Shown here piece after piece: positions 36,821-45,242 of a DNA stretch of 64,000 nt. The notes under the pieces were generated by a model. It worked only from the letters and a program-made list of their open reading frames with translations, did not search any database and had not been told where the DNA came from. Source of the stretch: Dorea phocaeensis. Lineage in GTDB: Bacteria; Bacillota; Clostridia; Lachnospirales; Lachnospiraceae. Both the position numbers and the translations under genes were made by a program. Each line of letters starts with the position of its first letter. Position 1 is the stretch's first letter. The stretch is taken from the NCBI RefSeq assembly GCF_900240315.1, contig NZ_OEPZ01000002.1, forward strand, positions 1-64,000, in the 5' to 3' direction.

Positions 36821-38434
36821 TTATTTATCATCCGTAAAGTAAAAACCTTCAAAGTCATATTTATACACCCGATAAATACATGTCTCTGAATCCATCTGAT
36901 ATCCGCCAATCAACTGATGATCCTTGTCATATTCTCCAAAGCTTCCGGAATCTCCCGATGCATATACCACATTTTCTCCTGTTTTCTGTACGCTTCCGCC
37001 ATACTCTGAAACAGGCAGTTCAAAAGATTCTTTCAGACAGAAAGTTCCGCTATTCTCATCTACTAAATATTTATAATAATAAGATTTTGCTTCTTTCTTC
37101 TGCTCTTCTAAAATTCCTATCTGTCCCCAATCAAGATCCGGTCGGGATTTACTTATTCCTGTATCATTATTAAACAGATAGAGATAATACTGCCCTTCTT
37201 CTAACTCTTTGTCCTTAGCATAGAACACCGAACTTTGTCCGCCCTGAATCGTAAACTCTCCATCCTTTTTCAGGACCAAATTCTCATATGGCGTTCCATT
37301 CCAGATCTGTGGTTCCCCAATGATATAAGCCACCGTCGGATTATCATAAATGCTGACGAGTTTAATTATCGATGAGGTTTCTCTAGAACTTAAAATCAAT
37401 GCCCCATCGCCTGCCCACTGAATCGAATTTATCTGCATCCAGTCAAGCTTTCCTTCTTCATTTCTCTGACACATAGCTTTATATTCTGGAAAAATCTTTC
37501 CCAAGTCCAAAACTTCTGTAACCGCTCCAGACTTTACATCCAATTTCAATACGATATCCTCCAAGCTATCTTTGGAAGAATCTGTCGCAAGAATCAAAAG
37601 ATTTCCATTTTCATCAAATACATAATCGTGATGCAGACGATAAGTTCCCAGGTCATAGATATTGGTAATCTGACCCAGGCGGTTCATCTGTACCATCTTC
37701 GTGTCTGAAATACTGTAATACATGAAACCATCTTCAAAAATCAGCCGTTGGCTTCTTCCACCAAGAAGGGGAATTTCCCCTCTTAACACACCTTCATTAT
37801 CATAATAATACATAAAATCCGGCGCGCTCTTCTCATTTCCAAACACCACGTACAGCCCATTCTCCGGCTTACTTTCAGTCTCTTCGGTCTCCTTTTCCAG
37901 CAGGACATCCTCATCTCCTAGAACCGATCCCATTTCCATGACAATCTCTTTTTTGTCTGTCGAGCCATCTTCTCTCGTCATAAAAAACGTAATTTTGTTC
38001 TCCATCTCCGGCACCAAACCGACCACCTGAAATTCATGTTCCGTTTGATATTCTTCTTCCTGCCAGACATTTGCTGAAAATTCACCAATCTTCTTATCTT
38101 CTGCATCAACCTTATAAGAAACACTGACCGGATCCTTGGTGCAGAAATATACATACAATGACTGAGCATTCGTCCCAAAGGGGTTCTTCTCAATCAGCAT
38201 ATTTTTGACGGTATAGCCGCCAGCCTCCTTTTTCTTCTCCAGCTCTTTTTCAATCTTCTGCTGGCTTTCCACCTGATACGTATCCTTAATTTCCTGAATC
38301 GTCTGCTTCTGCACATCCGTTAGATTTACCGATTGCTGCATAACCTCGTCCTGCTCTGCTGCATTTACCTGCATATTGCCTGATGCAAGAAAACACACAG
38401 CCAAAAGACCTATTATCCACATCTTCCTTCTCAA
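36821..38434 (-). CDS. Secreted arylsulfotransferase-like protein, probably degenerate
   Basis: 537 residues with an N-terminal signal peptide (MRRKMWIIGLLAVCFLASG, cleavage near VNAA), an N-terminal beta domain (about 75-170) and a beta-propeller resembling bacterial arylsulfate sulfotransferase (AssT, PF05935 type). Recognisable propeller motifs are YRLHHDYVFDENGNLLILA (His268-His269), NSIQWAGDGALILSSRE (335-352) and YIIGEPQIW. In active enzymes the stretch before NS normally carries a His (here DWMQINS, Gln334) and the sulfated His lies in a GQH motif (here GQSS, about 399-402). Both seem lost while Arg351 remains. It may bind aryl sulfates or be a non-enzymatic sensor. It starts at TTG 38434; ATG 38422 is possible. 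Confidence 0.72.
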   Translation of the reverse strand: MRRKMWIIGLLAVCFLASGNMQVNAAEQDEVMQQSVNLTDVQKQTIQEIKDTYQVESQQKIEKELEKKKEAGGYTVKNMLIEKNPFGTNAQSLYVYFCTKDPVSVSYKVDAEDKKIGEFSANVWQEEEYQTEHEFQVVGLVPEMENKITFFMTREDGSTDKKEIVMEMGSVLGDEDVLLEKETEETESKPENGLYVVFGNEKSAPDFMYYYDNEGVLRGEIPLLGGRSQRLIFEDGFMYYSISDTKMVQMNRLGQITNIYDLGTYRLHHDYVFDENGNLLILATDSSKDSLEDIVLKLDVKSGAVTEVLDLGKIFPEYKAMCQRNEEGKLDWMQINSIQWAGDGALILSSRETSSIIKLVSIYDNPTVAYIIGEPQIWNGTPYENLVLKKDGEFTIQGGQSSVFYAKDKELEEGQYYLYLFNNDTGISKSRPDLDWGQIGILEEQKKEAKSYYYKYLVDENSGTFCLKESFELPVSEYGGSVQKTGENVVYASGDSGSFGEYDKDHQLIGGYQMDSETCIYRVYKYDFEGFYFTDDK

Positions 38435-38453
38435 TATAATTACCTGCCTTTTA

Positions 38454-38510
38454 TTGGGGACGTGTACTTTTCAAAAAAACTCCGTCCCAAATGAAATTTT
38501 CCCTGTCCCT
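38454..38510 (-). repeat. Dispersed palindromic repeat, copy D
   Basis: On the minus strand: AGGGACAGGG, spacer, then TTTGGGACGGAGTTTTTTT and the arm GTACACGTCCCC. It covers the gap between acyP and the sulfotransferase-like gene and touches the last two bases of acyP. Confidence 0.8.
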
Positions 38511-38778
38511 ATTTTACATAAAAGGACTGTTCCACCTCTGTGGGGATAACTTCCGAATCTATCCACTCAATGTTAATAAAACTGTTCCTGTTGAGCCCCT
38601 CCAACAATTTATCGATCATTGGCTCTCTTCCCTGAACCTCCATCTTAACCGTTCCATCATATTCGTTTTTCACCCATCCTGTCAAGCCCAATGACTGTGC
38701 CAGGTATTTTGCCGTATACCGAAATCCAACGCCCTGTACACGACCGTAAAACTTATATTTCTTCCTTATCTCTGTCAT
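38509..38778 (-). CDS. acyP: Acylphosphatase
   Basis: Small cytoplasmic enzyme that hydrolyses acyl phosphates. From ATG 38778 (AAGGATTGG ahead) it has 89 residues with the family core GRVQGVGFRYTAKYLA (catalytic Arg) and GLTGWVKNEYDGTV (catalytic Asn). The open frame continues upstream to 38913 through repeat copy E, but that part is not believable coding. It is flanked by repeat copies D and E. Confidence 0.92.
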   Translation of the reverse strand: MTEIRKKYKFYGRVQGVGFRYTAKYLAQSLGLTGWVKNEYDGTVKMEVQGREPMIDKLLEGLNRNSFINIEWIDSEVIPTEVEQSFYVK

Positions 38779-38844
38779 AAATCCAATCCTTCTTTTCCAC
38801 TTCTTTCTTATTCTAATCCCAAATATGTGGAAAATCAATTTGCA

Positions 38845-38906
38845 ATTTGGGACACGCTGAAAGTTAATCGGGGACGTGTACTTTTTAAAAAAACTCCGTC
38901 CCCAAT
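38845..38906 (+). repeat. Dispersed palindromic repeat, copy E
   Basis: TTGGGACACG at the left, then GGGGACGTGTACTTTTTAA and AAAAAAACTCCGTCCCC. The right arm runs into the 3' end of the DUF1848 gene, so its last codons (LGTEFF) and stop come from the repeat. Confidence 0.8.
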
Positions 38907-39826
38907 GGATCAAACAACGACAACTGATAATCCCGATTACTCTTTGCCGCTTTCTCCCGAATCACCTCATCCCCCCGTAGATTTCCAATCATAAGGGAAG
39001 ACTTCGGATCATGCATAGCGTGTTTACGCTCCGTGCTCTCTTTCCTCCCATTAGCATAACAATACTTACAACCATGGATGCAGGTATCATAGATGCCAAT
39101 GTCAACGCTTTCTGCGCATCCGCACTCCCTGCGCTGTCCGCTATCTTTTTTCAAATCCAGTTTATAACCGATCAATTTCCGAATTCTTTCCTTGTCGATA
39201 CACGCGCCATGTAAAATTCCATATTCGCTCAGATCAATTTTTTCTGCGCAAGTATACAACGGAAGACCATACTTCTTCGCAATCTTTGCAAAGCCTTTTC
39301 CTAGTTCCCGCATGTCTTCCTCTTCCAGTTCCAAAAACGGACTTTCTTTATAATTGTCAACAAAACTGATCATACACCTTGTTGTTGCCTGGTGGAGCCA
39401 TTCGCACATCTGTTCAAACTTTTCAAAATGATAATTTATTGTATATTTATCCGTCAGTAAAACAGGATCATATCTCCAGTCTATCCGTTCTTTTCCAATT
39501 TCTTCACTCAAAAGCAAAAAAGTGGCCATCGATTCTTCTGTTCTGGGAATGTTGCTTTCTAGATCCTCTTCATATCCTGTGATCGTCATCTGAAAATAGT
39601 AATTATATCCCATGCTATCTATTTCTTTCAGATATGGCAGGAGTGGTTGAGGATTCTTAGTCCAAAAAGCAATACAATCAACCGTATCCGGTGATAGGGA
39701 AATACGGCTGACTTTTTTTCTATTATAGGGATTTGGAACCAATACTTCCCCCGCTCTCAAACGATTTACAAACCATTCTGGATACAGAGCCGGAATATCT
39801 GTTCTTCTGCTGACACTGATAATCAT
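38885..39826 (-). CDS. DUF1848 protein with C-terminal radical-SAM-like cysteine motif
   Basis: 313 residues from ATG 39826 (GGAGG 5 bases ahead), starting MIISVSRRTDIPALYPEWF, the hallmark of DUF1848. Near the C-terminus is DTCIHGCKYCYANG, a CxxxCxxC motif (Cys249, 253, 256) like the cluster motif that radical SAM enzymes carry at the N-terminus; two more cysteines (CGC, 235-237) are close. The function is unknown. The last residues are encoded inside repeat copy E, so the native C-terminus may have been replaced. Confidence 0.85.
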   Translation of the reverse strand: MIISVSRRTDIPALYPEWFVNRLRAGEVLVPNPYNRKKVSRISLSPDTVDCIAFWTKNPQPLLPYLKEIDSMGYNYYFQMTITGYEEDLESNIPRTEESMATFLLLSEEIGKERIDWRYDPVLLTDKYTINYHFEKFEQMCEWLHQATTRCMISFVDNYKESPFLELEEEDMRELGKGFAKIAKKYGLPLYTCAEKIDLSEYGILHGACIDKERIRKLIGYKLDLKKDSGQRRECGCAESVDIGIYDTCIHGCKYCYANGRKESTERKHAMHDPKSSLMIGNLRGDEVIREKAAKSNRDYQLSLFDPLGTEFF

Positions 39827-39957
39827 TCCTGCCTCCAAAAATTGTTCAGATTATTCTTGATATTGTATTCATCATATACCGAAACTCCCCAATCGTCAAT
39901 TATCCTCTTTTTCTTTTGGATACTATATCCTTTCTATTTGCCGATTCCTCTGCGCCT

Positions 39958-40497
39958 TTATCGTCCAAAATATTTCTCCACCAATCCGCAATACTCCTGA
40001 TACAGCTTCTCGTCTTTGAAAGCATCTGCAAGTGCATCCCGCACACCTTTATAATACCAGCCAATCACAGTCTTATCCTTCATCCGGAAACGCTCCCACA
40101 GTCGCTCGCCTGCGACAGGATAATCCCGGTCAATGTCCCGCATATTGGAAAGCTTATCTGCAAGTCCGACCATCTGCACCTCCCATGGTGCCGTCCGCAA
40201 ATGTTCGATCGTAAACGTCTTTCGTTCCATCCAGCTTTTCGATTTATCTTCACTTTCCTGCGCCACAATATATGCAACCTTCTCAGAAAACTCCTGCGCC
40301 AACAGACGCTGAGAAACCCCTTCACAATCTTCAATCGTGTCATGAAGAACAGCGGCACAAATCACGTCCTCATCATCTGTCATTTCCGCTACAATTTCAC
40401 TAACCTCAACCGGATGTACAATATACGGCCTTTGCGTCCCTTTCCGAAACTGTCCCTCGTGTGCTCTCGTTGCAAATTTCATTGCCTTTTCAATCAT
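39958..40497 (-). CDS. Small HD-domain (p)ppGpp hydrolase-like protein
   Basis: 179-residue stand-alone HD domain of the RelA/SpoT hydrolase type (small alarmone hydrolase/MESH1-like). Seen: KATR-like start MKFATRAHEGQFRKGTQRPYI, His in YIVHPVEV, the HDxxED motif in VLHDTIEDC and the late Asp in LADKLSNMRD. These would hold Mn2+ and cleave the 3'-pyrophosphate of ppGpp. Its ATG overlaps the RND exporter stop by 4 bases, so it is the second gene of that operon. Substrate is inferred from motifs; other nucleotides are possible. Confidence 0.82.
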   Translation of the reverse strand: MIEKAMKFATRAHEGQFRKGTQRPYIVHPVEVSEIVAEMTDDEDVICAAVLHDTIEDCEGVSQRLLAQEFSEKVAYIVAQESEDKSKSWMERKTFTIEHLRTAPWEVQMVGLADKLSNMRDIDRDYPVAGERLWERFRMKDKTVIGWYYKGVRDALADAFKDEKLYQEYCGLVEKYFGR

Positions 40498-43400
40498 AAC
40501 TGCACCTCTTCTCCTTCTATTTCATCCCGAAGTCCTGCCTTTTCCCGTCTGTGGAACAGATCAAAAATACAAGGCACCACAAACAAGGTCAACAGTGTTC
40601 CATAAACCAATCCTCCGATTGTCACTACCGCCATTGGCTGAATCATATCGGCTCCCATTCCTACTCCAAGCGCCAATGTAAAGAGCCCCAAAATCGTAGT
40701 CAGCGCCGTCATAATAATCGGACGAAGTCTCGTCTTCCCCGCTGTTACCAGCGCGTCTTTTCGCTCCATCCCACTTCGCATCAACTGATTGGTATAGTCA
40801 ATAAACACAATTCCATTATTTACAATGATTCCAGACAGCATAACAAAGCCAATCATCGCAATCACACTCAGCGACATCTGAGACATCCAAAGGGCCAGAA
40901 GTCCTCCGGTAAATGCCAGCGGAACAGTAAACATTACAATAAACGGAGAACGAAGGGACTGGAACTGCGCCACCATGATCAAATACATAAAGACCAGTGC
41001 AAGCCCAAGCATTTTAAACAGCTCTGTCATCGCTTCATTGATCGTCGCATCTTCTCCGTCCATCTCTACTTCATACCCAGCGGGCACATCGTAAGATTCC
41101 AACGCCTTTTTCACCCGGTTACTGACTAAGCCAATGTTATCTCCTTCTTTGATTTCCGCCGTCACCGACATATAACGACTCTGATCTTTCCGACTTATTG
41201 CCAAAAGTCCGGTTGCATCTTCAAAGGATGCGATATCAGAAAGTTTTACTTCCTCCGATGTTCCATCCTGCTTCTTTGCCGTCACCGCCATATTGCGGAT
41301 CTCTTCCCTGGTCATGCTTTCTTTCGCATCCTCTCTTACATAAACGCCGTAATCCTGCACGTCTGTAGAAAGTGTCGTCGCCTCCTTTGATTCTGCAAGT
41401 TCCTGATATAACTCCTGATAGACCTGTGCTACCGTCAATCCATGCGCCACCGCCTTTGCCTTATCCACGACAATTCTCATCTCTGGCTTATGATCTTCGG
41501 TTCCATCCAGCACGTTCTGTGTTCCCTTTGTATTCGCCACTATTTTTTTGATGTCACCCGCTATTTTTTGAAGCTGATCCACTTCCTTCCCTTTGATCTG
41601 AATACTGATTCCGGCATTTCCAAGCGCGCTCATATCCATATTTGACATAACTACCGTTAATTCTCCGTCAAGATCTTTGGTCACCTCTTCAATTTTTTTC
41701 TTAAGACTTTGATTATCCATGGATGGGCGTTCCTTCGTAATTGCATAGAAAGAAACTTTATTTTCCTCCCCCCGAGTTCCCATCATGTCTGATGCTGCAA
41801 CCATTGCTCCTACATCTTCAATATCAGGAATTTTTCCCACTCTTTCCATTACTTGATCTGCAACTTTTGCTGTATCTTCCAGACTGGTTCCTTTCTCCAT
41901 TTCAAGATTCATACTAACTTGGCTACTCTCCATCTGAGGCATAAATTCCGTTCCACGCGTCGATTCCAAAAGAATACTTCCCAGAAACAGAATGAATGCT
42001 CCTGCAAGTACCAGTTTCTTATGTCGAAGCGCCGCTGCAAGAAGCATTCCATAGGCATCCTTTATCTTCCGGAAGAAGTTTGACTCCTTCTCTTCCGTTC
42101 GCTTCAAAAGCCCAGCTGAAATCATCGGAACCAATGTCAATGCTACCACAAGACTTGCCAGAAGCGAATACGCAATAGTCAAGCCCATGTCTACAAACAG
42201 CTGTCTGGTAATTCCTTTCGTAAATACAATCGGAAGAAATACGCATACCGTAGTTAAAGTAGACGCCATAATTGCTCCGCCCACCTGCCTTGCTCCCTCA
42301 ATTGCCGCTTCTTTTGCCGATGCGCCTTCTTCATTTCTCATTCTGTAAATATTTTCAATCACCACAATGGAGTTATCTACCAGCATTCCCACACCGAGCG
42401 CAAGCCCTGACAGCGAAATAATATTAAGCGTCACTCCTGAGAAATACATGGCAACCAGCGCCGTCATAATACTGATCGGAATCGAACATGCAATAACAAA
42501 TGTCGGCCGGATACTTTTTAAAAATACCAGCAAAATCAGAATCGCCAACGCCGCGCCATACAATAAATTCTGAAGTACCGAATTGACAACCATCTCAATA
42601 TAGATTCCCTGATCCATCAAGATAACCATTCCTATATCCGAATGTTCCTTTTGGATCTGTCGGAACTTTTCCTGTACACGCCTGCTGACATCCCCGGTAG
42701 AATACCCGGTTTGTTTCTGAATGCTCAGCATCAGTCCCGGTTCCCCATTAATCTTCGCATAAGTCTCATCTGCATTATTGACCAATTCCACACTTGCAAT
42801 ATCTGACAAGCAGATCGGATCAAAGCCTTCCGTATCAAGAAGTACCAAATTCTTAATATCTTCAATACTTCGGAATTTATCACCCACACGGATTAGATAA
42901 TCAATCCCATCCTCTCTCACATACCCTGCCGGCATCCGAAAATTCTGGGCATTCAGCAAGGTTTCCACTGTTTCTGCCGAAAGAAGATCTCCCATCCCCG
43001 CAGCTGCTAGATCTGCTTCGCTACCTGCTGCCTGCGCCTGTGCTTCCTGCATCTGAATCGCCATCTCTCCAGCTGACAGACTTGCCTGTGCCTGTCCTAA
43101 TCCTGTGGCTGTTTCCAGCTGAGCTGAGGCAAGTTCTCCCCTTGCCTGGGCTAATGTCATTGCCCCGCTGTTGACCTGCGTCTTAAGATTTTCTAACTGA
43201 CTTTTCCCCTGTGTAATCTGGGACATATTTTCTGTCAGTGTCTGCACCGTCGCATCTGCCTGAGAAAGAGCTGCCTGCGCCGTCGCATACAACGAGTCGT
43301 AATTGTCCATTACCGGCTGAAGCTTCGCTTTCTGAGCCTCTAAGTTCGCACGTTCTTCTTCCGTAAGATCTGGATTTTGAAGCGCTGCCACAATTTGTTC

Positions 43401-44306
43401 ATAGCTTTCCTTTGCCGTGGCAAGCTCTGTAATCTGAGCCTCTGCCGCAGCCTTTGCTGCCTGTGCCATCGCAAGCGACTGGGAAAGCTGTGTCTCTGCC
43501 ACATTAAGTTCTGCCATTTTCTCGCTAATCTCAAGCTGTGCCTGTCGGATCTCCTCACTTTTTACAGCCACCTGTGCTTCCGCCTCTGAAAGTCCGGCCG
43601 CCGCCTGCTGCTGCCCAATCTCCAGCGCAGCTTTTCCACTTTCCACCTGAGACTTAGCTTCCTCCAGCGCACTTTTGGCTTCATTGATTTTTGCTTCCAT
43701 CTCCGCCTTCATATCAGCATTTAATTGTGTAATCTGCTCTTCGTGAAGGGTTACCTCCACCATTTCTTCTACACTTCCTGATACTCCAACCGAAGCAACA
43801 CCCTCGACGCTTTCTATCTCCGGTATTACTTCGTCCTGAATCAGCTGGCTGGCACTTCCGGCATCCTGCCCCTTTGCACTGACAGCGGTAATCAGTACCG
43901 GCATCATATCTGGATTTAATTTCATAATAATGGGATTCGATACTGCATCCGGCCAGAACCCCTGTATCTGATCGAGACTTTCTCTCATCTCGATAGTAAC
44001 GGCGTCCATATTGGCAGTTTGATCGAATTCAAGAACCACTGTGGATGCATTTTCGCTGGATATTGACTGAACAGTCTTGATATTGCTGACGGTTGCCATC
44101 GTCTGCTCTACTGGTTTCGTTACCACTTCCTCTACTTCTTCCGGGCTTGCTCCCGCATAGGTCGTTGCAACGATAGCATACGGAAGATTCATGCTCGGAA
44201 GCAGATCTACCGTCATATTCTGAAATGATACAATTCCTAAGATAATAATTAGCACGACCCCTACCACAACCGTATAGGGTCTTTTCACACTCAATTTTGA
44301 CAGCAT
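40494..44306 (-). CDS. RND family efflux permease with inserted coiled coil
   Basis: 1270-residue proton-driven exporter of the HAE-RND (AcrB-like) type with twelve expected membrane segments in two halves. Landmarks: N-terminal segment VVVGVVLIIILGIVSF, DLLPSMNLPYAIV, the TM4 proton-relay region GLALGVGMLVDNSIVVIENI and its second-half match GFVMLSGIIVNNGIVFIDY. Residues about 195-440 of the first porter domain are replaced by a long Ala/Gln/Glu-rich coiled coil (for example EEIRQAQLEISEKMAELN), like the hairpin of membrane-fusion adaptors. No adaptor gene lies nearby, so this part may serve that job in a Gram-positive wall. It is co-transcribed with the HD protein; substrate unknown. Confidence 0.92.
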   Translation of the reverse strand: MLSKLSVKRPYTVVVGVVLIIILGIVSFQNMTVDLLPSMNLPYAIVATTYAGASPEEVEEVVTKPVEQTMATVSNIKTVQSISSENASTVVLEFDQTANMDAVTIEMRESLDQIQGFWPDAVSNPIIMKLNPDMMPVLITAVSAKGQDAGSASQLIQDEVIPEIESVEGVASVGVSGSVEEMVEVTLHEEQITQLNADMKAEMEAKINEAKSALEEAKSQVESGKAALEIGQQQAAAGLSEAEAQVAVKSEEIRQAQLEISEKMAELNVAETQLSQSLAMAQAAKAAAEAQITELATAKESYEQIVAALQNPDLTEEERANLEAQKAKLQPVMDNYDSLYATAQAALSQADATVQTLTENMSQITQGKSQLENLKTQVNSGAMTLAQARGELASAQLETATGLGQAQASLSAGEMAIQMQEAQAQAAGSEADLAAAGMGDLLSAETVETLLNAQNFRMPAGYVREDGIDYLIRVGDKFRSIEDIKNLVLLDTEGFDPICLSDIASVELVNNADETYAKINGEPGLMLSIQKQTGYSTGDVSRRVQEKFRQIQKEHSDIGMVILMDQGIYIEMVVNSVLQNLLYGAALAILILLVFLKSIRPTFVIACSIPISIMTALVAMYFSGVTLNIISLSGLALGVGMLVDNSIVVIENIYRMRNEEGASAKEAAIEGARQVGGAIMASTLTTVCVFLPIVFTKGITRQLFVDMGLTIAYSLLASLVVALTLVPMISAGLLKRTEEKESNFFRKIKDAYGMLLAAALRHKKLVLAGAFILFLGSILLESTRGTEFMPQMESSQVSMNLEMEKGTSLEDTAKVADQVMERVGKIPDIEDVGAMVAASDMMGTRGEENKVSFYAITKERPSMDNQSLKKKIEEVTKDLDGELTVVMSNMDMSALGNAGISIQIKGKEVDQLQKIAGDIKKIVANTKGTQNVLDGTEDHKPEMRIVVDKAKAVAHGLTVAQVYQELYQELAESKEATTLSTDVQDYGVYVREDAKESMTREEIRNMAVTAKKQDGTSEEVKLSDIASFEDATGLLAISRKDQSRYMSVTAEIKEGDNIGLVSNRVKKALESYDVPAGYEVEMDGEDATINEAMTELFKMLGLALVFMYLIMVAQFQSLRSPFIVMFTVPLAFTGGLLALWMSQMSLSVIAMIGFVMLSGIIVNNGIVFIDYTNQLMRSGMERKDALVTAGKTRLRPIIMTALTTILGLFTLALGVGMGADMIQPMAVVTIGGLVYGTLLTLFVVPCIFDLFHRREKAGLRDEIEGEEVQL

Positions 44307-44358
44307 AATTTTCCTCTCACTTTAGTCTTTCCTTGCTTCCTGTTCCGAGATATAATAG

Positions 44359-44371
44359 TTTGGTAACCAAA
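44359..44371. promoter_or_regulatory. Palindrome between divergent RND and SDR genes
   Basis: TTTGGTAACCAAA is a perfect 13-base inverted repeat in the 104-base gap. On the minus strand it fills the spacer just upstream of a TATTAT box, on the plus strand it follows TATAAT (44351-44356). It could be the operator of a local repressor; no regulator gene is adjacent. Confidence 0.4.
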
Positions 44372-44410
44372 AATTCTTACACTTTCATATATAAGAACAC
44401 AGGAGTTATT

Positions 44411-45145
44411 ATGGAACAGAAAAATGTACTTATTACCGGTGCTTCCCGCGGAATTGGGAAAAGTGCCGCTCTTTTATTCGCTTCTCGTGGATACCATGTA
44501 TTCTTAAACTGCAGAACCTCTGTCGACGAACTACAGAAACTAAAATACACGATCGAAACCTTATATGGCAGTACCTGCGATATTCTACCGGCTGATATCA
44601 GCCATTCAGATGAGGTCGATGCAATGTTTCAAAAAATTTACCATTCCTGGGATGCTTTGGATGTACTGATCAACAATGCTGGAATCTCTCACATCGGCCT
44701 GCTAAGTGACATGAGTAACGAAGAATGGGATCACGTCCTAAGGACCAACCTTTCTTCCGTCTTCTACTGCTGCCGAGCCGCTATTCCTGCAATGGTTGCC
44801 AGACAATCCGGACGAATCATCAACGTCTCTTCCATGTGGGGGACTTCCGGCGCTTCCTGCGAAGCTGCTTACTCCGCTTCCAAGGCCGGAGTCAACGGAC
44901 TTACCCGCGCCCTTGCCAAAGAACTTGCCCCCAGCAATATTCAGGTCAATGCTGCCGCATTCGGCGTCATTGATACCGATATGAACAGCCAGCTGACCGA
45001 GGAAGAGCGGTCCGCTCTTTCCGAAGAGATTCCAATTGGGCGGTTTGCCACTCCGGACGAAGCTGCTTTAATGCTGTGGAATATTGCCACCGCCCCGGAA
45101 TATATGACCGGACAAATCATCGGCATGGATGGCGGATTTCTCTAA
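44411..45145 (+). CDS. Short-chain dehydrogenase/reductase (FabG-like)
   Basis: NAD(P)-dependent oxidoreductase of the classical SDR family. From ATG 44411 (AGGAG 5 bases ahead) it has 244 residues with the cofactor motif TGASRGIG, NNAG, the catalytic Ser in INVSSMWG and YSASK. It resembles 3-oxoacyl-ACP reductase, but there are no fatty-acid genes around, so the substrate is open. It is transcribed divergently from the RND exporter and ends in a bidirectional terminator. A longer frame from 44333 lacks a ribosome site. Confidence 0.9.
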   Translation: MEQKNVLITGASRGIGKSAALLFASRGYHVFLNCRTSVDELQKLKYTIETLYGSTCDILPADISHSDEVDAMFQKIYHSWDALDVLINNAGISHIGLLSDMSNEEWDHVLRTNLSSVFYCCRAAIPAMVARQSGRIINVSSMWGTSGASCEAAYSASKAGVNGLTRALAKELAPSNIQVNAAAFGVIDTDMNSQLTEEERSALSEEIPIGRFATPDEAALMLWNIATAPEYMTGQIIGMDGGFL

Positions 45146-45185
45146 ATCCTATGATGATTTCTCTTGATTTTTCGGTTGAATTTTC

Positions 45186-45221
45186 AATAAGGATCCCTGC
45201 CTTTTTAGGGATCCTTATTTG
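45186..45221. terminator. Bidirectional terminator between SDR and xth
   Basis: 13-bp perfect stem AATAAGGATCCCT (45186-45198) with its complement (45207-45219), T-rich on the plus strand and A-rich (T on minus) on the other side. Confidence 0.9.
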
Positions 45222-45242
45222 TTATTCTCTCCTATATCAATC

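Noticed and set aside
38779-38913. N-terminal extension of the acylphosphatase frame
   Set aside because: It reads through repeat copy E and lacks a ribosome site.
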